From Paracoccus stylophorae (GTDB lineage Bacteria > Pseudomonadota > Alphaproteobacteria > Rhodobacterales > Rhodobacteraceae), in the NCBI RefSeq assembly GCF_028553765.1, contig NZ_CP067134.1, forward strand, positions 1,097,001 to 1,161,000: 64,000 nucleotides of DNA. The letters run 5' to 3'. This document shows positions 34,023 through 43,176 of the stretch, in pieces. The notes under the pieces were generated by a model, which saw nothing but the letters and a program-made list of their open reading frames with translations, was not told the DNA's origin and ran no database searches. The number at the start of each line of letters is the position of its first letter. Positions within the stretch are counted from its first letter, which is position 1. Made by a program: the position numbers and the translations under genes.

Positions 34023-36341
34023 ATGGACACCGCCCACCGCATCGCCCGCATCATTGCCACCGAAATCGACGCGCAGCCGGCGCAGGTCGCCGCCGCCACG
34101 GCGCTGCTGGACGGCGGCGCGACGGTGCCTTTCGTCGCCCGCTATCGCAAGGAGGCGACCGGCGGGCTTGACGACACGCAGCTGCGCAACCTGTCCGACC
34201 GGCTGACCTATCTGCGCGAGATGGAGGCGCGGCGCACGGCGATCCTGGGCGTGGTCCGCGATCAGGGCAAGCTGACCGACCACCTTGCGCGCGCCATCGC
34301 CGCGGCCGACACCAAGGCCGCGCTTGAGGACATCTATCTGCCGTTCAAGCCCAAGCGCCGCACCAAGGCCATGATCGCGCGCGAAAACGGGCTTGAACCG
34401 CTGCTGCGCGCGATCCTTGCCGACCGCGCCGCCGAACCCGCGGCGCTGGCGCGAACCTATCTCACCGACAAGGTTGCGGACGTGAAATCCGCACTGGAGG
34501 GCGCGCGCGACATCCTGGTCGAGGAACTGTCCGAAAACGCCGCGCTGCTTGGGCGTCTGCGGCAGTTCATGCAGGACGGGGCGTTCATCTCGGCCCGGGT
34601 GGTGTCCGGCAAGGAAGAGGCCGGGGCGAAGTTCAGCGACTATTTCGATCACCGCGAGAAATGGGCCGACATTCCGGCCCACCGCGCGCTGGCGATCCTG
34701 CGCGCCGCGCGGGAAGAGATCGTGACCATCGACATCGCGCCCGACCCCGACACCGGCGCCGCGCAGGCCGAAGGGATCGTGGCGCAGGCCATCGGCATTG
34801 CGGGCGAGGGGCCGGGCGATCATTGGCTGCGTCAGGTCGCGGGGTGGGCATGGCGCGTGCGTCTGTCGAACAGCATGTATATCGAATTGCTGAGCGATCT
34901 GCGCAAACGCGCCCATGACGAGGCGATCCACGTCTTCGGCCGCAATTTGCGGGATCTGCTGCTTGCCGCGCCGGCGGGGGCGAAGGTGACCATCGGTCTG
35001 GACCCGGGCATCCGCACCGGGGTCAAGATCGCCGCGATCGACGCCACCGGCAAGCTGGTCGAGACCGCGACGATCCATCCCTTCCAGCCCAGGAACGATC
35101 TGCGCGGGGCCGAATCCACCCTGCTGACGCTGATCGCGCGTCACGGCGCAGAACTGATCGCCATCGGCAACGGCACCGCCAGCCGCGAGACCGAACGACT
35201 GGTGACCGAGGTGCTGAAACGGCTGCCCAAGGGCACGACGGTGCCGAAGAAGGTGGTGGTGTCCGAGGCCGGAGCCTCGGTCTATTCGGCGTCGGAACAG
35301 GCGGCGAGGGAGTTTCCCGATCTGGACGTGTCGCTGCGCGGTGCGGTGTCGATTGCGCGGCGGTTGCAGGACCCGCTGGCCGAGCTGGTCAAGGTGCCGC
35401 CGGAAGCGATCGGCGTCGGGCAGTATCAGCACGACGTGGATCAACGGCAACTGGCCCGCAAGCTGGAGGCGGTGGTCGAGGATGCGGTTAACGCCGTCGG
35501 CGTCGATCTGAACACCGCCTCGGCCTCGCTGCTGGCGCATGTGGCGGGGCTGGGGCCGTCGCTGGCGGCCGCGATCGTGGCCCATCGCGATGCGACGGGC
35601 GCATTCCGGTCGCGGGCGGCGCTGAAGAAGGTGACGGGGCTGGGGCCGCGGGCGTTTCAGCAATGCGCGGGCTTTCTGCGCATCCGCCAGGGCGACGAGC
35701 CGCTGGACGAATCGGCCGTCCATCCCGAAGCCTATGGCGTGGCGCGCCGGATCGTGGCCGCCTGCGGGCGCGATCTGCGCCAGGTCATGGGCGACGCCGG
35801 CGCGCTGAAGGGCATCAGCGCCGAGAGGTTCGTGGACGAGAATTTCGGTTTGCCGACGATCCGCGACATCCTGTCCGAGCTGGAAAAACCCGGCCGCGAC
35901 CCAAGGCCCGATTTCGTCACCGCCAGCTTTGCCGACGGCGTCGAAGAGATCGGCGATCTGCGGCCCGGCATGTCGCTGGAGGGCACGGTGACCAATGTCG
36001 CGGCCTTCGGCGCGTTCGTCGATATCGGCGTGCATCAGGACGGGCTGGTCCATGTCAGCCAGCTTGCCGACCGGTTTGTGAAGGACCCGACCGAGATCGT
36101 GAAGGTGGGCGATGTCGTCCGCGTCCGCGTGACCGAGGTCGATATCCCGCGCAAGCGTATCGGCCTGACCATGCGCAAGGATGGCGGCGCACAGGGCGGC
36201 CGCGCGCCGCACAAGGCGGCGGGGACGGCGCAACCCGGCAAGGCGGCGCGGCCCGCAAAACCCGGCGCACCCGCGCGCGGCAAGGGCGGCGGGCAGGGAT
36301 CGTTCGGCGCCGCGTTGCAGGACGCGATGCGCAAACGGTAA
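34023..36341 (+). CDS. tex: Tex family S1 RNA-binding transcription/translation factor
   Basis: The 772-residue protein has the Tex order: N-terminal helical region (TVPFVARYRKEATGGLDDTQ), YqgF-like fold (IGLDPGIRTGVKIAAID, IGNGTASRETERLV), helix-hairpin-helix (VGVDLNTASASLLAHVAGLG), and a C-terminal S1 domain (LEGTVTNVAAFGAFVDIGVH). The basic tail (KAARPAKPGAPARGKGG) follows. Tex binds nucleic acid and the transcription machinery, and affects toxin or virulence expression in some hosts. The next gene starts 14 bp after its stop. Confidence 0.96.
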   Translation: MDTAHRIARIIATEIDAQPAQVAAATALLDGGATVPFVARYRKEATGGLDDTQLRNLSDRLTYLREMEARRTAILGVVRDQGKLTDHLARAIAAADTKAALEDIYLPFKPKRRTKAMIARENGLEPLLRAILADRAAEPAALARTYLTDKVADVKSALEGARDILVEELSENAALLGRLRQFMQDGAFISARVVSGKEEAGAKFSDYFDHREKWADIPAHRALAILRAAREEIVTIDIAPDPDTGAAQAEGIVAQAIGIAGEGPGDHWLRQVAGWAWRVRLSNSMYIELLSDLRKRAHDEAIHVFGRNLRDLLLAAPAGAKVTIGLDPGIRTGVKIAAIDATGKLVETATIHPFQPRNDLRGAESTLLTLIARHGAELIAIGNGTASRETERLVTEVLKRLPKGTTVPKKVVVSEAGASVYSASEQAAREFPDLDVSLRGAVSIARRLQDPLAELVKVPPEAIGVGQYQHDVDQRQLARKLEAVVEDAVNAVGVDLNTASASLLAHVAGLGPSLAAAIVAHRDATGAFRSRAALKKVTGLGPRAFQQCAGFLRIRQGDEPLDESAVHPEAYGVARRIVAACGRDLRQVMGDAGALKGISAERFVDENFGLPTIRDILSELEKPGRDPRPDFVTASFADGVEEIGDLRPGMSLEGTVTNVAAFGAFVDIGVHQDGLVHVSQLADRFVKDPTEIVKVGDVVRVRVTEVDIPRKRIGLTMRKDGGAQGGRAPHKAAGTAQPGKAARPAKPGAPARGKGGGQGSFGAALQDAMRKR

Positions 36342-36355
36342 GGGGGACGGGCGGA

Positions 36356-37615
36356 ATGACCGAGAAACCGGGCAATCCGGACGCCTGCGGCCATTGGCTT
36401 GAGGATCCGGCCCATCGCGCCTTTCTGGTCCGCGACGCGCATCGCGCACTGGATTTCTTCGATGCCAGCCCGCGCGCGGCGGGCGGCTTTCACACGCTGG
36501 ATAATGCCGGCCGGCCGCTGCCCTCCGCGTTGCAGGAACTGCACACGACGACGCGGCTGGTTCATTCCTATGCGCTGGCGCAGATTGCCGGGCGCGACGA
36601 CCGGGCGGGGATCGTCGATCGCGGGATGGACTATCTGTGGCACGCGCATCGCGACCGGCGGTTCGGCGGCTATGTCTGGTCGCTTGACGGCGAGGGGGTG
36701 GCCGACGGAACCAAGCTGGCCTACGGCCATGTCTTCGTGCTGCTGGCCGCCGCCTCGGCGAAACTGGCCGGGCACCCGGACGCGGATCGCCTACTGGCCG
36801 ATATTTCCGAGGTTCTCGACCGGCGTTTCTGGGACGACAGCGCCGGGCTTTTCCGGGATGAGTTCACGCGCGACTGGCAGCCCTTTTCGACCTATCGCGG
36901 GATGAACGCCAACATGCACGGGGCCGAGGCGCTGCTGGCCGCGCATGAGGCGACGGGCGAGGGTGAATACCTGTCGCGCGCGCGCCGCATCCTGGATTTC
37001 TTCATCGCCGGGCAGGCGGCTTTGCACGGCTGGCGGATTCCCGAACATTACGACGCCGACTGGCGACCCGATCACGGCTATTGCGGCAATCCGATGTTCC
37101 GGCCCGCCGGCACCACGCCCGGCCATTCGTTCGAGATGGCGCGCCTGCACCTGCAATGCTGGGACCAGTCGCAGCGACCGGGGGCCGAGGCGCCGGCCCA
37201 GGCGCGGGCATTGGTGGAGACCGCGCTGGCGGATGCGTGGGATTGCGACCGGGGCGGTCTGGCTTATACGCTGCACCTAGATGGGTCGGTCGATATCGGC
37301 ACCCGCTTCTGGTGGCCGGTGACCGAAGCCATCGGCGCACTGGCCGCGCTGATCAAGCTGGACGGGCAGGCGGCGGACGAGGCGTGGTATCGCCGGATGT
37401 GGCAATTCGCCGACCGCTGCTTGATCGACCACGAAGCCGGCGGATGGTTTCCCGAAGCGGGCGCGGAAGACCGGCATGCTTCGGGACAGTTCACCGGCAA
37501 GCCCGACATCTATCACGCGTTGCAGGCCGATCTGTTCCCGTTGGTCCGCGGCTTGTCGCGGCCGGCGCGGGCGCTGGCCGATCTTTCGCCGCTGGCCGAT
37601 CCGCAGCCGGGCTGA
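36356..37615 (+). CDS. AGE-family sugar epimerase/isomerase
   Basis: The 419-residue protein is an N-acylglucosamine 2-epimerase-fold enzyme (alpha6/alpha6 barrel). It has HTTTRLVHSYALAQIAGRDD, KLAYGHVFVLLAAASA, NANMHGAEALLAAHEATGE, GTTPGHSFEMARLHLQC and the C-terminal KPDIYHALQADLFP with the conserved His residues. Characterised relatives include mannose and sulfoquinovose isomerases (YihS), so an aldose-ketose isomerase is more likely than a true acylglucosamine epimerase. Neighbours do not indicate a pathway. Confidence 0.87.
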   Translation: MTEKPGNPDACGHWLEDPAHRAFLVRDAHRALDFFDASPRAAGGFHTLDNAGRPLPSALQELHTTTRLVHSYALAQIAGRDDRAGIVDRGMDYLWHAHRDRRFGGYVWSLDGEGVADGTKLAYGHVFVLLAAASAKLAGHPDADRLLADISEVLDRRFWDDSAGLFRDEFTRDWQPFSTYRGMNANMHGAEALLAAHEATGEGEYLSRARRILDFFIAGQAALHGWRIPEHYDADWRPDHGYCGNPMFRPAGTTPGHSFEMARLHLQCWDQSQRPGAEAPAQARALVETALADAWDCDRGGLAYTLHLDGSVDIGTRFWWPVTEAIGALAALIKLDGQAADEAWYRRMWQFADRCLIDHEAGGWFPEAGAEDRHASGQFTGKPDIYHALQADLFPLVRGLSRPARALADLSPLADPQPG

Positions 37616-37727
37616 GGGTGGGCGCGGCGGCTGACGTCCCGTTCGCGTGTGCGGCCTACGCGGCGGGTTGCGCTGACCGCCACGCTCTGCGATCAGTCGG
37701 CGGTTCCCGGATTGATGGAGAGTGACG

Positions 37728-38516
37728 ATGCGCATCAGTATCGATGTCGAACTGGATTATGCGCTGTCCGAACCCGGTCCCGCGATCCTGATGCTGGAGG
37801 CGGCGGGCGCCAGCGGTCAGGAACTGCACCGCACCTCGATCGATTTCGGCCCGGTCGACCGCTTTGCCCGCGTGCCGGGCGAGGAAGGGATCGGGGAACG
37901 CATCGTGCTGCGCGCACAGGACCGGATCACCTGCCGCTATTCCGCGCAGGTGTCGATCACCCGCGATTGTCCCGATCTGGACGCGCTTGCCGCCGACGAG
38001 GTGGACGAGATGCCGGGCGACGCGCTGCGCTATCTTCTGCCGTCGCGCTATTGCCAGGCCGAACGCTTTACCGCCTTCGCCAATCGCCGTTTCGGAGAGT
38101 TGCGGGGCGGACGCAAGGTCGCCGCGATACGCGCATGGGTCGAGGATCGGCTGGACTATGTGGCCGGGATCAGCACGCCCGACACCACCGCGGCGGATAC
38201 GTTCCTGCAACGTCAGGGCGTGTGCCGCGATTACGCGCACATGATGATCGCGCTGTGCCGGGCCGCGCAGATCCCCGCCCGCATCGCCAGCGTCTATGCG
38301 CCCTCGGTCAACCCGCCGGATTTCCACGCCGTGGTCGAGGTCTATCTGCAGGGCGGCTGGCATCTGGTCGATCCGACCGGCATGGCGCGCGCCGATGAAA
38401 TGGCGCTGGTCGCGGTGGGGCGCGACGCGACCGACGTGGCCTTCATGACGACGATGAGCTTTGCCCATATGCGCCGCCAGTCGGTGCAGGTCCGGCGCGA
38501 TGCGGACGCGTCCTAA
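37728..38516 (+). CDS. Transglutaminase-like cysteine protease-fold protein
   Basis: The 262-residue cytoplasmic protein has a transglutaminase core with the catalytic triad in context: Cys in FLQRQGVCRDYAHMMIALCR, His in NPPDFHAVVEVYL, and Asp in WHLVDPTGMARADEM. The N-terminal half is a beta-rich domain. ATG 37728 follows GGAGAG; an in-frame GTG at 37722 is an alternative. Such proteins occur widely in proteobacteria, and substrates are mostly unknown. Confidence 0.87.
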   Translation: MRISIDVELDYALSEPGPAILMLEAAGASGQELHRTSIDFGPVDRFARVPGEEGIGERIVLRAQDRITCRYSAQVSITRDCPDLDALAADEVDEMPGDALRYLLPSRYCQAERFTAFANRRFGELRGGRKVAAIRAWVEDRLDYVAGISTPDTTAADTFLQRQGVCRDYAHMMIALCRAAQIPARIASVYAPSVNPPDFHAVVEVYLQGGWHLVDPTGMARADEMALVAVGRDATDVAFMTTMSFAHMRRQSVQVRRDADAS

Positions 38517-38627
38517 ACCGCGCCGTTTCAGGACCTTGGCCCCAATACCGCATCCGGCGTGGCAGGTCGCTTGACCTTGACTGCGCGGGGCGCAAGACTG
38601 CCGCGCAATCGGATCATGGAGGATAAG

Positions 38628-39620
38628 ATGGCCGCAACAGATCGCCGCAGCCTGCTGGCTGCCTCGGCGCTGGCAATGCTTGCGACAGGCATTCCGGCGC
38701 TGTCCGCCGCGCAGGATGCCGAATGGCCCAGCCAGCCGGTGCATGTCTATGTGGGCTTTCCCGCCGGGTCCTCGCCCGACGTGCTGGCGCGGCTGGTGAC
38801 CGAACCGCTGGCCGAAAGGCTGGGCCAGCCGGTCGTGGTCGAGAACAAGCCCGGCGCGGGCGGGGTGATCGGCGTGCAGCAGATGCTGGCCGGTCAGCAA
38901 GACTATTCCTTCGGGACCACGATCAACGGTCCGCTGACGACCTCGCCCCGGCTGGTCGAGGATATCAGCTATGACGTCGAAACCGACATCGCGCCGGTGA
39001 CGCTGATGGCGACCTCGCCTCTGGTTCTGGCGGTGTCGGCCGATGCCGCGCCCGACGATCTGGCCGGGTTCATTGAGGCCGCGGGCGCCGAACCCGGCGC
39101 GATCAGCTATGGCTCGGTCGGGCAGGGATCGGGCGCGCATCTGACGGCGGAACTGTTCGCGGACGCGGCCGGCATCGAGATGCTGCATATCCCCTTCACC
39201 AGCTATGCCGAGGTCACGACCTCGATCATCGGAGGAGAGATCGACGCGGGCTTCATGGCGCCTTCCGCAGCGCTGCCGCAGGTCGAGGCGGGCAAGATGA
39301 AGATCTTCGGCATCACCTCGCAGGAACCGTTCGCGCAGGTGCCCGACGTGCCGCCCATCGCCGGCAATGCCGGGATGCCGCAGGATTTCCGGGCCGAGCT
39401 GTGGAACGCCTTCATCGCGCCCGCCGGCACCGATCCCGCGATCGTCCAGCGGCTGAACGCCGAGGTGAACGAGATCCTGCAAGATCCGCAGGTGCGCGAC
39501 CGGATGCTGGCCATGGGCTGGCAGGCGCAGGGCGGAACGCCCGAGGAACTGGCGCAGCGGATCGCGGACGACACCCGGGTCTGGGGCGACGTGCTGGACC
39601 GGATCGAAGACCGGCAGTAA
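38628..39620 (+). CDS. tctC: Tripartite tricarboxylate transporter substrate-binding protein TctC
   Basis: The 330-residue periplasmic protein begins with a twin-arginine-like signal (ATDRRSLLAASALAML, then LSAAQ) and continues with the Bug/TctC pattern: VGFPAGSSPDVLARLV, VVVENKPGAGGVIGVQQM, ISYGSVGQGSGAHLTAELF, HIPFTSYAEVTTSIIGGEID. It binds carboxylates for the TctAB membrane unit encoded next. ATG 38628 follows GGAGGATAAG; ATG 38616 is in frame too. Many Bug proteins bind diverse acids, so citrate is not assured. Confidence 0.92.
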   Translation: MAATDRRSLLAASALAMLATGIPALSAAQDAEWPSQPVHVYVGFPAGSSPDVLARLVTEPLAERLGQPVVVENKPGAGGVIGVQQMLAGQQDYSFGTTINGPLTTSPRLVEDISYDVETDIAPVTLMATSPLVLAVSADAAPDDLAGFIEAAGAEPGAISYGSVGQGSGAHLTAELFADAAGIEMLHIPFTSYAEVTTSIIGGEIDAGFMAPSAALPQVEAGKMKIFGITSQEPFAQVPDVPPIAGNAGMPQDFRAELWNAFIAPAGTDPAIVQRLNAEVNEILQDPQVRDRMLAMGWQAQGGTPEELAQRIADDTRVWGDVLDRIEDRQ

Positions 39621-39626
39621 CGGGCG

Positions 39627-40070
39627 GTGCGGCGCGACTGGCACGATATCTGGGGCGGCGCGGCCATGGCCGGCATCGGTGCCGCCGTCGCGTTCTATGC
39701 GGCCGGCCAATACGATTTCGGCACGCTGCGCCGCATGGGGCCGGGGTTCTTTCCGACCGTGCTGGGCGTGCTGCTGGCCGGGCTGGGCCTGCTGATCGCG
39801 CTGCCCGCGTGGCGCCGCGCGGGCGAGGCGCGGCCCTTTGCCGCGCGCGAGGCGTTGGCGGTGCTGGCCGCCATCGCGCTGTTCGGTCTGGGGCTGCAAC
39901 GTCTGGGGCTGATCCCGACCACCGCCGCCGCCGTCCTGACCGCCAGCCTGCCCGCCCCGCGCGGCGGCGTTCTGTGGCGGGTCGTGCTGGCGGCGGTCAT
40001 CACCGCGCTGACCTGGCTGGTCTTCAAGCAGGGGTTGCAGATGACCATGCCGCTGTGGCCGCGGCTGTGA
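39627..40070 (+). CDS. tctB: Tripartite tricarboxylate transporter small membrane subunit TctB
   Basis: The 147-residue protein has four hydrophobic segments and the TctB-typical GTLRRMGPGFFPTVLGVLLA. A GTG at 39627 (MRRDWHDIWGG) gives the usual N-terminus; ATG 39666 would cut off the charged start. It lies between tctC and tctA with single-base gaps, as in other tct operons. Confidence 0.9.
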   Translation: MRRDWHDIWGGAAMAGIGAAVAFYAAGQYDFGTLRRMGPGFFPTVLGVLLAGLGLLIALPAWRRAGEARPFAAREALAVLAAIALFGLGLQRLGLIPTTAAAVLTASLPAPRGGVLWRVVLAAVITALTWLVFKQGLQMTMPLWPRL

Positions 40071-40071
40071 C

Positions 40072-41571
40072 ATGACGACGCTGGAAGGACTGGCCTACGG
40101 GCTTGGCGTGGCCCTGCGGCCCGACATCCTGATCTATTGCTTTCTGGGCGTGGCAATGGGCACGTTCATCGGTGTTCTGCCGGGGATCGGGGCGATGGCC
40201 GCGATCTCGCTGCTGCTGCCGATCACCTATTATATCAGCCCCGAGGCGGCGCTGATCATGCTGGGCGGCGTGTATTACGGCGCGCAATATGGCGGGGCGG
40301 TCGCCTCGATCCTGCTGCGCCTTCCGGGGACGCCGCAATCGGCGGTGACGACGCTGGACGGCTATCCGATGGCGCGGCAGGGGCGCGCGGGGGTGGCGCT
40401 GTTCGCGTCGATGGTGTCGTCGTTCTGCGGGTCGATGATCGGCATCGCGGTGCTGGTCCTGCTGGCCGGGTTCCTGTCGCGCGTCGCGACCAGCTTCGGC
40501 GCGGCCGATTATGCCGCGATGATGGTGCTGGGGCTTGTCGCCGCCTCGACCATCGGGTCGAAACGTCCCGCCAAGGCGTTCGCGATGGTCGTGCTGGGGC
40601 TGATCCTGGGATGCGTGGGAACCGATGTGAACAGCGGTGTGCAGCGTCTGACCTTCGGGCAGACCCAGCTTCTGGACGGGATCAATCTTGTGGCGCTGGC
40701 GATGGGGCTGTTCGGCGTGGCCGAGATCATCGGCAATATCCGCACCGCCGAACGCGAGGGCAGCCCGCCCCATGTCAGCCTGCGCCAGTTGCTGCCCACG
40801 CGCGACGATCTGCGCCGGATGCCCGGCCCGATCGCGCGCGGCGGCGCGTTGGGCAGTTTTTTCGGCGCATTGCCCGGCACCGGATCGACGATCTCCTCGT
40901 TTCTGTCCTATGCGATGGAACGTCGCATCGCGCGCCGTCCCGACCGCTTCGGCGAGGGCGCGATCGAAGGCGTGGCCGGTCCCGAGGCCGCCAACAACTC
41001 GGCCGCGATCTCGGCCTTCGTGCCGACGCTGACCCTGGGCATCCCCGGCGATCCGATCATGGCGCTGATGCTGGGGGCGCTGGTCATTCACGGCGTCCAG
41101 CCCGGCCCGCTGATGCTGGAGGCGCGGCCCGAGATGTTCTGGGGCCTGGTCGTCAGCTTCGGCATCGGCAACCTGATCCTGCTGATCCTGAACCTGCCGC
41201 TGATCGGCATCTGGGTGTCGATGCTGCGGATTCCGTTCTGCTGGCTTTACCCGGCCATCGTGGTGTTCGTCTGTCTTGGCGTCTATTCCGTGCGCGGCGC
41301 GGGGTTCGACATCGCCGCCGTCGCGGTGATCGGGGCGGCGGGCTATCTTCTGTCGCTGGCGCAGTTCAGCCCGGCGCTGCTGCTTCTGGGTTTCGTGCTG
41401 GGGCCGCTGATCGAGACCAATCTGCGCCGCGCCCTGCTGATTTCGCGCGGCGATCCGATGGTGTTTCTGGAACGCCCGATCTCGGCCGTGTTCGTCGTCG
41501 CGACGGCGGGGCTGATCGTCGCGTCGCTGTGGGGCGCGTGGCGGCGCATCAGACCAGCACCAGCAGGATAA
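40072..41571 (+). CDS. tctA: Tripartite tricarboxylate transporter large membrane subunit TctA
   Basis: The 499-residue permease has about 12 hydrophobic segments and TctA signatures GVLPGIGAMAAISLLLP, YYGAQYGGAVASILLRLPGTP, and in the second half GALPGTGSTISSFLSYAMERR and GPEAANNSAAISAFVPTLTLGIPG. It forms the transport channel with TctB. Its last 23 bp overlap the 3' end of the convergent cobD. Confidence 0.95.
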   Translation: MTTLEGLAYGLGVALRPDILIYCFLGVAMGTFIGVLPGIGAMAAISLLLPITYYISPEAALIMLGGVYYGAQYGGAVASILLRLPGTPQSAVTTLDGYPMARQGRAGVALFASMVSSFCGSMIGIAVLVLLAGFLSRVATSFGAADYAAMMVLGLVAASTIGSKRPAKAFAMVVLGLILGCVGTDVNSGVQRLTFGQTQLLDGINLVALAMGLFGVAEIIGNIRTAEREGSPPHVSLRQLLPTRDDLRRMPGPIARGGALGSFFGALPGTGSTISSFLSYAMERRIARRPDRFGEGAIEGVAGPEAANNSAAISAFVPTLTLGIPGDPIMALMLGALVIHGVQPGPLMLEARPEMFWGLVVSFGIGNLILLILNLPLIGIWVSMLRIPFCWLYPAIVVFVCLGVYSVRGAGFDIAAVAVIGAAGYLLSLAQFSPALLLLGFVLGPLIETNLRRALLISRGDPMVFLERPISAVFVVATAGLIVASLWGAWRRIRPAPAG

Positions 41572-42454
41572 GCCCCCCGGCCATCAGCCAAAGCGTGCGG
41601 CGATAGACGGCCAGCGCGCGGTCGATATCGGCGACGGCCGGATCGCGTGCGGCGGCGTTCAGCCACGGCTCGTCCGCGATGCGGTCGGCATAGACGCGCG
41701 GCCCCGACAGGCGCACGCCAAGCGCACCGGCCATCGCCGCCTCGGGCCATCCGGCGTTCGGCGACCGGTGCGCGCCCGCGTCGCGCCGTGCGACCGCCCA
41801 TGCCGCGCCCCCGCAGACCGTCGCGATCAGCACCGCCGTCAGCCGCGCCGGCAGCCAGTTGGCCACGTCGTCCAGCCGCGCGGCGATGCGCCCGAATTCG
41901 CCGTGCCGCTCGGTGCGGTGGCCGATCATCGAATCCAGTGTGTTGATCGCCTTGTAGGCGGCGATGCCCGGCAACCCTGCCAGCAGCGCCCAGAACAGCG
42001 GCGCGATCACCCCGTCCGAGGCGTTCTCGGCCAGGCTTTCGATGCTGGCCCGCGCCAGCCCGGCCTCGTCCGCGCGGCTGACGTCGCGGCCGACGGTCAT
42101 CGCCGTCGCCCGGCGCGCGGCGGCCAGATCGCCGGCCAGCAACGGTGTGGCGACCGCCCGGACATGATCGTGCAGCGACCGCGCCGCGACCAGCGGCCAG
42201 GCCAGCACCCCGGCGATCCAGCCGCCCAACGCCTCTTGCAGGATGGCGGCGGGGATCGTTGCGGCGGCGATGACCAGCAGGCTGGCCGCCGCGCCGCGCG
42301 CCACACGCGCCCGGCCCACGTTCAGCCGCGCATCAAGCGCCGCGATCAGCCGGCCCAGCCACGTCACCGGATGCCCGATCCGGCGGTAAACCGCATCCGG
42401 CCAGCCGATGGCCGCATCCAGCGCCAGTGCGATCAGCGCGATCAGCGGCGTCAT
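41549..42454 (-). CDS. cobD: Adenosylcobinamide-phosphate synthase CobD/CbiB
   Basis: The 301-residue membrane enzyme attaches (R)-1-amino-2-propanol phosphate or its analogue to adenosylcobyric acid in B12 synthesis. Family motifs are [68 protein letters not shown] and NWLPARLTA. The preceding cobC-like gene overlaps it by 4 bp, so the pair is coupled. Other cobalamin genes are not in this window. Confidence 0.93.
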   Translation of the reverse strand: MTPLIALIALALDAAIGWPDAVYRRIGHPVTWLGRLIAALDARLNVGRARVARGAAASLLVIAAATIPAAILQEALGGWIAGVLAWPLVAARSLHDHVRAVATPLLAGDLAAARRATAMTVGRDVSRADEAGLARASIESLAENASDGVIAPLFWALLAGLPGIAAYKAINTLDSMIGHRTERHGEFGRIAARLDDVANWLPARLTAVLIATVCGGAAWAVARRDAGAHRSPNAGWPEAAMAGALGVRLSGPRVYADRIADEPWLNAAARDPAVADIDRALAVYRRTLWLMAGGLILLVLV

Positions 42455-42993
42455 GGCGCGGTGATGTTGACGGCCTCGACCGCCCAGTCCGCGCCGGCGC
42501 GGCGCAGGACGGTCAGCGACAGGGGCGCCACCGAAAAGGACAGCGCCGCAGGGCCGACCACCATCGACAGGGCGGCGCGCACCGTGCCGGCATGGCCGAC
42601 GATCAGCGTATCCCGGGCCAGCCCCTGCAACAGGGGCAGGGTGCGCGCGACCAGGTCGTCGAAACTTTCGCCGCCCTCGGGACGGTGCCGGGCCAGTTCG
42701 GCGGGCGGCAGCCGGCCCAGATCGGGCAGCGCGTCATAGGCCAGCCCTTCCCACGCGCCGTAATCCTGTTCCCACAAGGCCGCGCTTGTGGCATCTGGCA
42801 GCAACTTCAGCGCCCCGGCCGTTTGCAGGCAGCGCCGCGCCGGGCTGCTGAGGACGTGCTGGACCGGGCCGATCCGCGCCCGCATCCAGTCGAACGCATC
42901 GACCGCGCTGCAATCGGCATCGACATCGGTTCGCCCCGCAAGGCATCCGTCGGTCAGCGGAACGGCATGGCGCAGGATCAGCAATCGGGTCAC
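42451..42993 (-). CDS. cobC: Histidine phosphatase, probable alpha-ribazole phosphatase
   Basis: The 180-residue protein has the phosphohistidine signature [12 protein letters not shown], the supporting [11 protein letters not shown] and the second active-site His in [12 protein letters not shown]. It begins at GTG 42993, which places RHA near the N-terminus. The four-base overlap with cobD points to the CobC role, dephosphorylating alpha-ribazole phosphate or B12 phosphate, but the family has many other substrates. Confidence 0.8.
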   Translation of the reverse strand: MTRLLILRHAVPLTDGCLAGRTDVDADCSAVDAFDWMRARIGPVQHVLSSPARRCLQTAGALKLLPDATSAALWEQDYGAWEGLAYDALPDLGRLPPAELARHRPEGGESFDDLVARTLPLLQGLARDTLIVGHAGTVRAALSMVVGPAALSFSVAPLSLTVLRRAGADWAVEAVNITAP

Positions 42994-43102
42994 GGCGGGC
43001 GTTTGTCCCTTCGTCGGATGTTTGCGCGCGACCATGTCGCGGCGGCGGCGCAAGGGCAAGCCAAGGTTATTGACCCGAAAACCGTTCCAGCGCAGGGTTT
43101 GC

Positions 43103-43131
43103 TTGACGAACGGGATGCGGTCGCCGTAAAA
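43103..43131 (+). promoter_or_regulatory. Probable promoter of the leucine degradation operon
   Basis: TTGACG (43103-43108) is separated by 17 bp from GTAAAA (43126-43131). The operator palindrome at 43140 would then lie at about the transcription start. Confidence 0.45.
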
Positions 43132-43139
43132 GCGCGAAA

Positions 43140-43153
43140 TGAACGTGCGTTCA
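43140..43153. promoter_or_regulatory. Perfect palindrome TGAACG-TG-CGTTCA upstream of ivd
   Basis: Six-base arms pair perfectly around TG. The site is 24 bp before ivd and just after the inferred -10. Size and symmetry fit a TetR-type repressor site, as used for acyl-CoA-responsive control of fatty acid and branched-chain catabolism. No candidate regulator gene is in the window. Confidence 0.6.
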
Positions 43154-43176
43154 ATAAACCGGGAGGAGGTTTCGCG

